Origin: a virus
DNA length: 45,207 bases
Virus record (IMG/VR): IMGVR_UViG_3300010430_000105
Coordinates: 1 to 45,207 of that record
Direction: 5' to 3' (one strand)
The notes beneath the pieces were generated by a model. That model did no database searches. It worked only from the letters and a program-made list of their open reading frames with translations, and was not told the origin of the DNA. Positions 36,790 to 44,605 of the stretch are shown here, piece by piece. The position numbers and the translations under genes were made by a program. Each line of letters begins with the position of its first letter. The stretch's first letter is position 1.

Positions 36790-37501
36790 AACCTACCTGT
36801 AATCTAATTGATTTAATTTTTATATCTGCGTTACTATCGCTTTCTAATGATGTCACCTTCAACTTCCATCCTTTACCTGAGCCGTTTACGTTACCAGTCA
36901 CATTTGTCATAAAGTCTAAAGTAATAACGCCGTCACCATTGTCATTATTAGCTTTTCGGAATTGCTTTCTGATTTCTCTTTGTTCGCTAGATCCATCGTA
37001 TTCAATCAAAGAAAAGTAAGCGCCCACACCTGTATTAGTTCCGCTGCCCCAATCGGTATATTCAAACTCGATACTAAAAACGTGCGCCTGCTTATCAACG
37101 TTATTAGGCGTTAACAAGCCGTTTGTTGTATCAACAATGTATGTACGCGCGTCGCTGCCATCCCAGCTAGTGTTTTGTGGGATAGTTGAGTAATCAGACA
37201 GTAAACTAGCTGTACCAGTTGTTAAGTCAATCTCTTTTGCAGTGTTGGCGGTAAAGTTAGATACCGACGGTAATGTGCTGTACTCAATCCAGATTGTTCC
37301 AGCATCTCCACTTGTTGCGTTATCAAGCTGAGATTTAGTCACAAAAGATGATGAGTGTGTCGCATCAGCGCCGCGCACCTGTATTTTTGTTCCAGCGTTG
37401 TTTTTAAACTCAGCATGTGAGTTGCTAGCGTCTAGTTGGTTTCCATCTTTGCCGAACTCAACAGAATCAGCAACACCCTCAAGTGTAAAGTTTTTAGCCA
37501 T
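36788..37501 (-). CDS. Virion fibre-type protein, paralogue of the next gene
   Basis: A 237-residue beta-rich structural protein. The N-terminal 60 residues (EGVADSVEFGKDGNQLDASN and FVTKSQLDNA) repeat those of the 398-residue protein upstream and probably attach both to the same virion part. The rest differs, with RTYIVDTTNGLLTPN and a C-terminal jelly-roll-like part ending IKIKSIRLQVG, so it probably carries another tip domain. GAGG before the ATG is preceded by a stable GAAA-loop hairpin. Confidence 0.65.
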   Translation of the reverse strand: MAKNFTLEGVADSVEFGKDGNQLDASNSHAEFKNNAGTKIQVRGADATHSSSFVTKSQLDNATSGDAGTIWIEYSTLPSVSNFTANTAKEIDLTTGTASLLSDYSTIPQNTSWDGSDARTYIVDTTNGLLTPNNVDKQAHVFSIEFEYTDWGSGTNTGVGAYFSLIEYDGSSEQREIRKQFRKANNDNGDGVITLDFMTNVTGNVNGSGKGWKLKVTSLESDSNADIKIKSIRLQVG

Positions 37502-37515
37502 GTTAACCTCGGTAA

Positions 37516-37533
37516 AGAGGGCTTTCGCCCTCT
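37516..37533 (-). promoter_or_regulatory. GNRA-loop hairpin between two fibre genes
   Basis: On the minus strand AGAGGGC, loop GAAA, GCCCTCT: a perfect 7-bp stem just upstream of the GAGG ribosome site of gene 36788-37501 and just after the stop of the previous gene. It may tune relative fibre amounts or shield the mRNA. Confidence 0.6.
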
Positions 37534-37537
37534 AATA

Positions 37538-38734
37538 TTAAGCGTGTTCTACAGTAACATAGAAAGTACCTTGCGTAGCCGTACCTTGCGTTACAGTTGC
37601 AATAATCTGCTCGTCGCTTGATAGCTCATCAGCAAATTCAAACACTTGAACAGTTGACTCGTAAAGGTCAATGTCAGCAGCAGCAACGTATTTAGCCGCA
37701 TCACCAGATACACCAATTGTCATGGTACAGTTCGCACCATTGGCAACAGTTACAGGCTTAACTTTAACACGTAAAACAGTTCGTCCTGATTTAACTGACG
37801 AGCCAATGTTTTGAGCGCCACCGCTGTGAGATGCAGAAACAACACGCAAAGCATTATCATCGTTATCAAGCTTCATTCGTGCGTCAAGCTGTGATAACTG
37901 GCCTGTGATAGTTGTGTCAGTACCGTAGTTAGTTTGAGCTGCAATAGATGAGTCGCTATCAGCATCAAAGCTTCCTCCAATTGCACTTTCGAAGTTACCG
38001 TTACGCGTACCGTACTGAGTATCAGCATTTGTTAGCGTAGTTTGAACCGATGCTGCAAGCTTGTTTTTGGCAATCTGGTTTGTTGCATGATGCTCATCTA
38101 GAAGTTGAGCTAAACCGATGTGAACGCCATCAATTGAACGGTCTACATACTGGTCTGAATCAATAGAGTTAGCACCCATATTTTCATTCAAGATTGTTTC
38201 AAGTGCAATTTTAGAACCATCAATACCACGATCTTTAACAATAATTTTACCGCTTGAATGGTCAGTTGATGAGCCGTCAGCTAAATCGCTAGCTGTACGG
38301 ATTTCAATTAAAATCCAATCAGTGTTAGAAGATGTATTATCAGAAACATCAGCACCAGCAACAAGCGCAGAAACCAAATCACCCGCTTGGGCAGATTGAC
38401 CAAGGAAAGTACCAGAAGTACCAATCTTGTAAGTATCACCGTAAAGGATAGCGCCAGAATCGCCTGTACCTTGACCGCTAAGCTGTGAGATGTTGCCAGA
38501 TGCGTCATAGCTGTAAGATGTATAACCACCAGCAAGAGCGTTAACAGCGTCTAACTGAGTTTTAGTAACAAACTCGTCAGATGCATTTGCAGCCAGACCC
38601 TTAACACGAATTAAAGTATCTGAGCTGTCAGTCAGTTTAAAATAACCTGAGTTTGATGCGTCGACCTTGTGACCGTCTTTACCAAACTCAACCGTTTCAT
38701 TTACGCCAGCAAGGGCAAACTGTTTAGTACTCAT
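37538..38734 (-). CDS. Virion fibre-type protein
   Basis: A 398-residue structural protein. The N-terminal domain (LAGVNETVEFGKDGHKVDAS, VTKTQLDAVNALAGG) is shared with the downstream gene. The middle has ISQLSGQGTGDSGAILYGDT and a helical shaft (GSKIALETILNENMGANSID). The end is beta-rich and low in charge (QGTFYVTVEHA). The position between the capsid gene and connectors suits head fibres or tail-side fibres; which one is not decidable. Confidence 0.65.
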   Translation of the reverse strand: MSTKQFALAGVNETVEFGKDGHKVDASNSGYFKLTDSSDTLIRVKGLAANASDEFVTKTQLDAVNALAGGYTSYSYDASGNISQLSGQGTGDSGAILYGDTYKIGTSGTFLGQSAQAGDLVSALVAGADVSDNTSSNTDWILIEIRTASDLADGSSTDHSSGKIIVKDRGIDGSKIALETILNENMGANSIDSDQYVDRSIDGVHIGLAQLLDEHHATNQIAKNKLAASVQTTLTNADTQYGTRNGNFESAIGGSFDADSDSSIAAQTNYGTDTTITGQLSQLDARMKLDNDDNALRVVSASHSGGAQNIGSSVKSGRTVLRVKVKPVTVANGANCTMTIGVSGDAAKYVAAADIDLYESTVQVFEFADELSSDEQIIATVTQGTATQGTFYVTVEHA

Positions 38735-38749
38735 AATTATTCCTATTGT

Positions 38750-39295
38750 CTATATATAGAGAGTGTTTATCGCATTTACTCGATAAGTCATCGTTAACAC
38801 CTCACCAGTGCCATAGCCAGAAATATCAAGTAAAATTGAACCGTTATCTTCTCTTGCTGAAAAACTAACATCAGCAAAAGCGTTATTAGAATGTTGCTCG
38901 GCAGATACATTTAATACACCGCCAGCATCGCTAATTGTTATAGAGCCAGTCTCACTAATAGCGCTACCTTGTAAGCTATACAAAACCGTAACCATTGGCT
39001 GTACAGGAACAAGGGTGACCGCTGTAACTCTGTCATTAATCACCGTTGCCGTTTGGCTATCCAGGTTGTAAGGTTGGTCATCAGCTGTAACTATGTCGGC
39101 ACCAGCAACAGTTGGGCGCTGATTAAAGTTAACGCCGCCATGCTGACTAATACCCATTACGTTAGATTCTTCACCAGTAACGCGATCCTTTGCCTTTACT
39201 GTGGTGTCACCTTGTAGAGCCAATAAGCTATCATCAGTCTCCGTTGCCTGTATCTCAATCGCCTTTTGACCATCTTTATATCTGCTTATCTTCAT
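38750..39295 (-). CDS. Virion-associated protein, unknown
   Basis: A 181-residue beta-rich soluble protein in the fibre block. It starts KISRYKDGQKAIEIQATETD and continues with a strand-turn pattern (SISETGSITISDAGG-like) common in virion adhesins. It overlaps the 94-residue gene upstream by 4 bases. It may be a structural adaptor for the fibres. The family is not recognised. Confidence 0.55.
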   Translation of the reverse strand: MKISRYKDGQKAIEIQATETDDSLLALQGDTTVKAKDRVTGEESNVMGISQHGGVNFNQRPTVAGADIVTADDQPYNLDSQTATVINDRVTAVTLVPVQPMVTVLYSLQGSAISETGSITISDAGGVLNVSAEQHSNNAFADVSFSAREDNGSILLDISGYGTGEVLTMTYRVNAINTLYI

Positions 39296-39576
39296 GCGTT
39301 AGACCAAAGCGTCACATAAATTGACGCGGTTGATTCAGTAATTGAATAAATGCGCTCTGCTTCAAGTGATTTAACCAGGTAATACTCTGGCAAGCTGCCG
39401 TTAGCGTTAACATCCCAATTTGGGATAAATGATTTTTGAATATATAAAACGGCGCCGTTTTCAGTATCGAATACGCCGCCAATATCAATAAAATCAATCT
39501 CAGTTGCAACGTTACCTTCATTAGTTACGCCAGCTCGATATTTGTTTCTGAAAGCTACAGTGCTTAGTTGTGACAT
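39292..39576 (-). CDS. Small virion-module protein
   Basis: A 94-residue beta-rich ORF (FIDIGGVFDTENGAVLYIQK, ITESTASIYVTLW) between a 45-residue ORF and the 181-residue gene, overlapping the latter by 4 bases. AGGTAATTTAA lies before the ATG, inside the previous gene's end. The function is unknown; location suggests a small structural subunit. Confidence 0.55.
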   Translation of the reverse strand: MSQLSTVAFRNKYRAGVTNEGNVATEIDFIDIGGVFDTENGAVLYIQKSFIPNWDVNANGSLPEYYLVKSLEAERIYSITESTASIYVTLWSNA

Positions 39577-39577
39577 T

Positions 39578-39715
39578 TTAAATTACCTCTACGGTTAGTT
39601 GGTCGTAAGCTTCTGTAAGCTCAACAAAGTTAATGATTGCAATGGCCGTTTCTGGAGGCGCTTGCTCTAATGGATTAATCAAAACTAGATTTTCTATCTC
39701 TACATATTCGGACAT
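39578..39715 (-). CDS. 45-residue ORF in the fibre block
   Basis: A short acidic protein (MSEYVEIENLVLINPLEQAP, then an AIAIINFVELTEAY helix). Its ATG lies 1 base after the stop codon of the large fibre gene and its stop 1 base before the next start, with GGAG in the end of the fibre gene. It may be a fibre chaperone. No family is recognised. Confidence 0.5.
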   Translation of the reverse strand: MSEYVEIENLVLINPLEQAPPETAIAIINFVELTEAYDQLTVEVI

Positions 39716-39716
39716 T

Positions 39717-42700
39717 TTAATTTCTCCAGTTCCAGCGGTCCTCAGCGTTACCTACGCTGTTAACTACAAGGTGTGTTTCAGCTATCGCTATGGCCGCTGT
39801 GTTGTTAGCATATCGGTCATAACTAATATACAGTTTAGGATCATTACCAAGCGCACCAAGATTACATTGCTGTGTACCCGTTGACACTTGACCAGTATTT
39901 AAGTCGACAATGTAATAAGTCATCAATCCTGTGTTATCTACATAAAAAGCGTAGCGATACATATGTGTTACACCAGGCTCGATATTAAAAGCCATTGAGG
40001 TATTATTGTTTGGTGTTCTCAAGTTAAAGCCATCAAGTAAAAACAAACCGGAGTTACCCAAAACAAAACCAATATTGTTATTGTAAGATCTAAAGTTTTC
40101 GGACGTACCAACATAAACGCCAACATTACCTTCCGTGTTGTTATTACCGCACCAGCCCGAAACTGTACCGAACGCATAAAAACCATTGCTAACATCAATC
40201 GTTAGACTTGCCGGAAAGTTAACCCACGCTCTCTGGTCCCTGTTAATAACAACGTTAGGCTCTATGATGTAAAGTGGAATGTCAGAGTATTGACCTAGTG
40301 ACAAATCACCAACAGCGACGCCTTGATTGGCCTGCGAAATAACTACACTACCTTCAAACTCCCTAGATGATGATGTTGGAGTGAATCTAAAGGTTTTATT
40401 TTTAGGAAACTCATGAAATAAACGGCTTCCATTAGGTGTTTCAAGTAGCAGATGAAAAGGCATCCCCTCAGCGTAAGCGAACGCTTTAACTGCTGGCTCG
40501 TCAACTATGTCGTTTCGGCCTGCTAGACCATAAACAACATTGCTATTTGGAGTGTATATCTTTTCCCAAAACCAAAGGTTATCACCGGCCTGATCCACTA
40601 TCATGCGAACCTTCCACGTATCTCCGGCCTTGATGTTTTTAGTGGTTCCTTGCCCAGTAATCTGAACAACATCAAAGTTTTTAGTGGTTACTTGGCTGTC
40701 ATAAGGTACAACAATGATGGTTTCTGATTCTAGAAATCCAGAATCAATTTGAATCTCAACATCGTTTATATCATTTCCAACGGTTGTGAATAACGCAACC
40801 GCTGCTGTTTGGTTGTATGAGTTTCCGCCAGAAACCTCAATCGCCTCGGGAACACCTATCCCCCTATTTATACTGCTACTTGCCGTTGCAAATATAGGGC
40901 TTGTATTTGCGCTTGTGTTATTGGTGTAAACTATATAGCGCTCACCTTTGTAAACTCTCTTTGTTGTTGTAGCTCCTAGTGCATTTGTAACTGTAAAATC
41001 CCTGTATTCAAGATTTGAAGCTACTGGTATATCTACTAAAGTTTGAGCGCTTAAAAGTTCCGAATCAATTTCAACAACCGTTGCATTGTTACTTGTTCCG
41101 CTTAGCTCGTAATAATCAAACGAGTCTAATTGCTGGTAAGTTATGGCTGTTGCTATCTTACGCTCAGGAAATGCCGCGGCAACTTCATTAAGGCTGGCTA
41201 ACTCTACACCATCCTTTTTTGGAACAGTTAAAAAGTCAACATCTCCAGAACTACCGTTAATTCTAATTACGTCAGTAGCGTCACCGGTAACTTTATCAAC
41301 CTTTCTAATATTGGTTGTACCAACAAGGTTTAGTTCAGAGTTTCCGCCGTTAGTAACATTTAAAACCGACACGTATGCTGGGTCGGTATCATTGGCAATT
41401 GATAGCTTACTGAATACAACGTCAGTTTCTAATTGTGCAAAACCATCAAGGCTAATATTTGTCGGGTCAATTGATATTGTTGATTCTCGCGTTACTGCGT
41501 CGTAAGCGTAATTAATCCCGCCACCGATAATCAAGTCAACCGTTTCATTTCCGTCAACCGTAAAAGCCTCGGTGTCTACTGCATTTAAATCAATCGACAC
41601 TGCCCTTGTGCCGTCTGCGTTATCGAAGTGAGTTACGCCTGGGTGCTCTAGGAAAGCAAAGCTGCTAACAGGTGTTAATAGTGGGTTATCTTGAGAAGCG
41701 TCTACGGTTCCCACTCTTGGTACGATAGCTACGTTTGTATAAGTACCGTCTTTTTCAACATCCCAGCCTGAGTCAGTTCTAACCATTGTAATATTTTTAC
41801 TAGGGTATTGAACTTTAAGTGTGCCAGTTGCAACCGTGTAGTAAACAGCAAAATAATAATTCACATAACTGTCACTTGTTCCGATCTTTATCGTGTCACC
41901 AGTTTCAAATGAATTGTGAGCTGCTAAAGTTAATTGCATTGGTATTGCTACAGGATTTCCCGATTGCGTAATGCTGAGAAACTTACCCACATAAGCATTG
42001 GTAATTTCTCGCGTCGCATCTAGGGTTACATCAAGCTCTATAACATCTTTGTTGCCTGAAAGCTCTATCACAACACTATTACCAGACTGTTCAGACTTTA
42101 AACCTTCACCCGTTTCAATGTTTGGTGTTTGTATCGAATCAACATTTACGCGGTCAGAGCCGTCTAGTAACTCTTGTTTTTCAGCTAAACGCGCGCCGAT
42201 AGAGTAATACATGCGACCGCCCGGCTCGCCTAAGAACTCGCCGGTAATCTTAAACATGTAAGTTGTGTTTCCATCAAGAGCAACTGGCGAACCTAAAACC
42301 AATGTATCTGATTGAACGTTGTTAAATGTTTCTTCCCATATTGGGTTTACTTGCCCTTGACGGAAAATCTGCGCCACACAATTGTTTTGCGTGGTGTTTA
42401 CTTTAACTTCAAAGCCGTAGAGGATTTGATCTCCAAGCTGAGTTGTAAAGTCAAACTCAGGGTTAGTTAATGTGGTATCAAAAACTGGTTGAATATTAAT
42501 TAACTGATATTCTTCCTGCTTGTACTGAAAAGCCCTTGTATCCTCATCTTTATCAAGCCACTGTGTCACTATAAACTTATGTCTATCTTGGCTAATGTCG
42601 TGTATCTCGACACCTTCGCCAAGGCCTGATATTTTCTTTTGATCGCCAAGGTTTAAAGATGCAATATTGGTTTTAAGCTCATTAGCAGTAAATGTTCCAG

Positions 42701-43076
42701 ACATTGAAACATTGCCTTGAGCGTCAACAGTTAAAGGTGAATTTTCAAAGTTATCGCCAGCACCGTTAACCACAGGCAAAGTATTAGCGTCTAGACCTAC
42801 TGTGTCTATTTCACCAGTATCACCCTTGTCACCCTTTTCACCTTGCGGACCTCTAATTACTTGGCTTCTATCTTCCCAAGCGTTACTAGTGTAAACCTGA
42901 TAAAGCCCTGCAGGCGCATTCGTTACAATTATACATTGTGCACCTTCAATAAGCTTTGTCGGATTGTTTGCGAAATAAGTATCGCGCTCGGCTTCACTGT
43001 TAAAAATCTGGTCGCTTGGAACATTTAAAGAGCCACCGCCACTACTTCCGCCACCGTCTAATACTTGCCAACTCAT
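39717..43076 (-). CDS. Large fibre protein with collagen-like segment
   Basis: A 1119-residue fibre protein, a likely host or surface-binding appendage. The N-terminus is a glycine-serine linker (GGGSSGGGS), then a chitin-binding-like beta module (NSEAERDTYFANNPTKLIEG, AGLYQVYTSNAWED) and a collagen-like GPQGEKGDKGDTGE triplet run at about 76-90. A long, beta-rich shaft follows, and the end carries FYAFGTVSGWCGNNNTEGNV and IAIAETHLVVNSVGNAEDRW. It lies downstream of the capsid gene, so it may be a head fibre; tail-side fibre is the alternative. Confidence 0.75.
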   Translation of the reverse strand: MSWQVLDGGGSSGGGSLNVPSDQIFNSEAERDTYFANNPTKLIEGAQCIIVTNAPAGLYQVYTSNAWEDRSQVIRGPQGEKGDKGDTGEIDTVGLDANTLPVVNGAGDNFENSPLTVDAQGNVSMSGTFTANELKTNIASLNLGDQKKISGLGEGVEIHDISQDRHKFIVTQWLDKDEDTRAFQYKQEEYQLINIQPVFDTTLTNPEFDFTTQLGDQILYGFEVKVNTTQNNCVAQIFRQGQVNPIWEETFNNVQSDTLVLGSPVALDGNTTYMFKITGEFLGEPGGRMYYSIGARLAEKQELLDGSDRVNVDSIQTPNIETGEGLKSEQSGNSVVIELSGNKDVIELDVTLDATREITNAYVGKFLSITQSGNPVAIPMQLTLAAHNSFETGDTIKIGTSDSYVNYYFAVYYTVATGTLKVQYPSKNITMVRTDSGWDVEKDGTYTNVAIVPRVGTVDASQDNPLLTPVSSFAFLEHPGVTHFDNADGTRAVSIDLNAVDTEAFTVDGNETVDLIIGGGINYAYDAVTRESTISIDPTNISLDGFAQLETDVVFSKLSIANDTDPAYVSVLNVTNGGNSELNLVGTTNIRKVDKVTGDATDVIRINGSSGDVDFLTVPKKDGVELASLNEVAAAFPERKIATAITYQQLDSFDYYELSGTSNNATVVEIDSELLSAQTLVDIPVASNLEYRDFTVTNALGATTTKRVYKGERYIVYTNNTSANTSPIFATASSSINRGIGVPEAIEVSGGNSYNQTAAVALFTTVGNDINDVEIQIDSGFLESETIIVVPYDSQVTTKNFDVVQITGQGTTKNIKAGDTWKVRMIVDQAGDNLWFWEKIYTPNSNVVYGLAGRNDIVDEPAVKAFAYAEGMPFHLLLETPNGSRLFHEFPKNKTFRFTPTSSSREFEGSVVISQANQGVAVGDLSLGQYSDIPLYIIEPNVVINRDQRAWVNFPASLTIDVSNGFYAFGTVSGWCGNNNTEGNVGVYVGTSENFRSYNNNIGFVLGNSGLFLLDGFNLRTPNNNTSMAFNIEPGVTHMYRYAFYVDNTGLMTYYIVDLNTGQVSTGTQQCNLGALGNDPKLYISYDRYANNTAAIAIAETHLVVNSVGNAEDRWNWRN

Positions 43077-43077
43077 A

Positions 43078-43365
43078 CTAAACCACCGTTATATTAATTG
43101 TTGCTGTGTTATTAGAGTAAGCCCAAGCACCTGAGTCACCGGCTTGGTTAGTTGCCTGTTTGTATGGTTCAATGATTACTGAGCCGTCATCGCTGTCTGG
43201 CTGGTCTGCCTTAGCGATCAAGTCAATAACTGAACCTGATTTATTTTGGAGTCTAATTTGAGTGCCAACAGTAACAGCGGGATAGCCTGTCTGTGCGTTT
43301 AGTGCAGCGTAAAGGTCAATATAAACGCCACCTTCGAGTTTTATGTCTGGTCTAGTGTCAGCCAT
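43078..43365 (-). CDS. Small virion-type protein
   Basis: A 95-residue beta-rich ORF (DIKLEGGVYIDLYAALNA, VGTQIRLQNKSGSVIDLIAK) directly upstream of the large fibre gene with a 1-base gap. Similar small proteins precede head fibre or decoration genes in other phages, as I recall. It has its own late-type extended -10 promoter, so it opens the fibre operon. Confidence 0.6.
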   Translation of the reverse strand: MADTRPDIKLEGGVYIDLYAALNAQTGYPAVTVGTQIRLQNKSGSVIDLIAKADQPDSDDGSVIIEPYKQATNQAGDSGAWAYSNNTATINITVV

Positions 43366-43396
43366 TTTTTTGAGCCTCTATGCAATTTATATGCAC

Positions 43397-43405
43397 AGTA
43401 TAACA
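43397..43405 (-). promoter_or_regulatory. Late-type extended -10 promoter of the fibre operon
   Basis: TGTTATACT on the minus strand, with TTTTAA 17 bases upstream, matching the pattern at terminase and tail tube. Confidence 0.55.
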
Positions 43406-43443
43406 GCCACGATTTGCAATTAAAATAAATTTGTGATTTTGTA

Positions 43444-43484
43444 TTGACTATGTAAAGTTAAATAACTATAGTTACGTAAAGTTA
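43444..43484 (+). promoter_or_regulatory. Early-type promoter with two operator half sites
   Basis: TTGACT (43444-43449), 17-base spacer, TATAGT (43467-43472). ATGTAAAGTTAA lies in the spacer and CGTAAAGTTAA just after the -10. The leader TTAATTGGAGAG follows. Confidence 0.65.
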
Positions 43485-43501
43485 ATTAATTGGAGAGAGT
43501 T

Positions 43502-43849
43502 GTGAGAGAGATTAAATTTAGGATTATAAACACAGTGAATGGGGGCTGCGATTTCGTTTCGCTTGAATATTTACTTTCAAATAACCAGTCGAATATAAGC
43601 CCAAAAAATATTATTGATGATTTTAAAATATCACAATACACCGGACTAAAAGACAAAAACGGTGTTGAGATTTATGAGGGTGATATTGTTAAAAGTCTAG
43701 GTGTGTCTGATTATTGTTTTGGTGTCAGACCTGTTGAATACATCAACTCATCATTTACTGTTAAAGGCTATGGTTTACTCGAAAGAATGGTTGAAGTAAT
43801 CGGCAACATATACGAAAACCCAGAGCTATTGGAGAGTAAAAATGATTAG
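43502..43849 (+). CDS. YopX-family protein
   Basis: A 115-residue phage protein of the YopX family: IKFRI at the start, QYTGLKDKNGVEIYEGDIVK near residue 45 and EVIGNIYENPELL at the end are its hallmarks. Its function in phages is unknown. The GTG at 43502 is the start because TTGGAGAGA lies 5 bases upstream; an earlier TTG would be inside that site. It is first in a plus-strand early-type island of three genes. Confidence 0.8.
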   Translation: MREIKFRIINTVNGGCDFVSLEYLLSNNQSNISPKNIIDDFKISQYTGLKDKNGVEIYEGDIVKSLGVSDYCFGVRPVEYINSSFTVKGYGLLERMVEVIGNIYENPELLESKND

Positions 43850-44093
43850 CACAGCAAATTGTATACTGCTAAAAGCGTTAGCAGTAGCACACACTGAAAA
43901 CAGTGTAAAAGATGAATGCGAATATAGTACAAGCCATACAGCAGTACCGCACTATTTACGATTTAGCATTTACAATACAGATAGTGGTGACACTGTTTAT
44001 GAAACTGGCACGGTAAACATAAAAGCAGAGAATCAAGAAGCTGTAACTGATAAGTTAATTGAAGCTGTTAAAGCTTGCGGGGAGTGGTTGTAG
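43842..44093 (+). CDS. Hypothetical protein
   Basis: An 83-residue soluble protein (CILLKALAVAHTENSVKDEC, then a strand pair and a C-terminal helix VTDKLIEAVKACGEW). TTGGAGAGTAAAA precedes the ATG, which overlaps the YopX gene by 8 bases. Three to four cysteines are scattered without a clear metal pattern. The function is unknown. Confidence 0.6.
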   Translation: MISTANCILLKALAVAHTENSVKDECEYSTSHTAVPHYLRFSIYNTDSGDTVYETGTVNIKAENQEAVTDKLIEAVKACGEWL

Positions 44094-44095
44094 TT

Positions 44096-44419
44096 ATGAA
44101 AGATGAAACTTACAAAGAAATACAATTAAAGGCAAAATTGAGCGCGAACAGAGTTGGGTTTGATTTTGAAAGTTATGGTCAAGCAACTCTTTTATTGTGT
44201 GAGTTAATTTTAAAAAATTTTGCTGGCTATAAAGTTAGCTATACAGAGGCTTTGTTTTTAAATTCAATGAGTCGCGAGTTAATCAGGAAGGATGGAAGAA
44301 CACCTACCAAATTAGGGTCACAGCTTTTGTGTGAGGTTTACTACAAACACTCAGGCTTACAATCCGACGGTTGCGTGTGGGGTAAAAAATACAGATGTAA
44401 AAATAAAAACCCCTCGTAA
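44096..44419 (+). CDS. Hypothetical protein
   Basis: A 107-residue basic soluble protein, helical at the N-terminus (YKEIQLKAKLSANRVGFDF) and with a Cys-containing end (GCVWGKKYRCKNKNPS). The ATG at 44096 has GGAG inside the previous gene; the reading from 44075 lacks a site. It ends the island at a terminator whose loop holds its stop codon. No family is recognised. Confidence 0.6.
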   Translation: MKDETYKEIQLKAKLSANRVGFDFESYGQATLLLCELILKNFAGYKVSYTEALFLNSMSRELIRKDGRTPTKLGSQLLCEVYYKHSGLQSDGCVWGKKYRCKNKNPS

Positions 44420-44432
44420 ATGAGGGGTTTTA
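44406..44432. terminator. Bidirectional terminator
   Basis: AAACCCCTC, loop GTAAAT, GAGGGGTTT, with T runs on both strands. It ends the plus-strand island and, on the other strand, the capsid operon. Confidence 0.88.
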
Positions 44433-44444
44433 GTCTTGTCGGGT

Positions 44445-44597
44445 TTAACCTTTTAGTTTAACTTTATTGACTAGTGAAGGTGGTAAATTTCCTTTTTCAT
44501 CCAGCTTCACGTCAATTTCAGTACCAACTTTAACAACTTCACCGTCTACTTTTACCTTGCCGGTTACAATTGCTTTTGGTGATTTCTTGTTAGCCAT
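44445..44597 (-). CDS. Small protein following the capsid gene
   Basis: A 50-residue basic ORF (KAIVTGKVKVDGEVVKVGTE, then KLDEKGNLPPSLVNKVKLKG) with AAGGTGA 4 bases before the ATG. Small KVxVDGxxYxxGxE-type proteins are common just behind phage capsid genes and may be minor virion or assembly proteins. It is the last gene of the capsid operon before the terminator. Confidence 0.65.
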   Translation of the reverse strand: MANKKSPKAIVTGKVKVDGEVVKVGTEIDVKLDEKGNLPPSLVNKVKLKG

Positions 44598-44605
44598 AAA
44601 TCACC

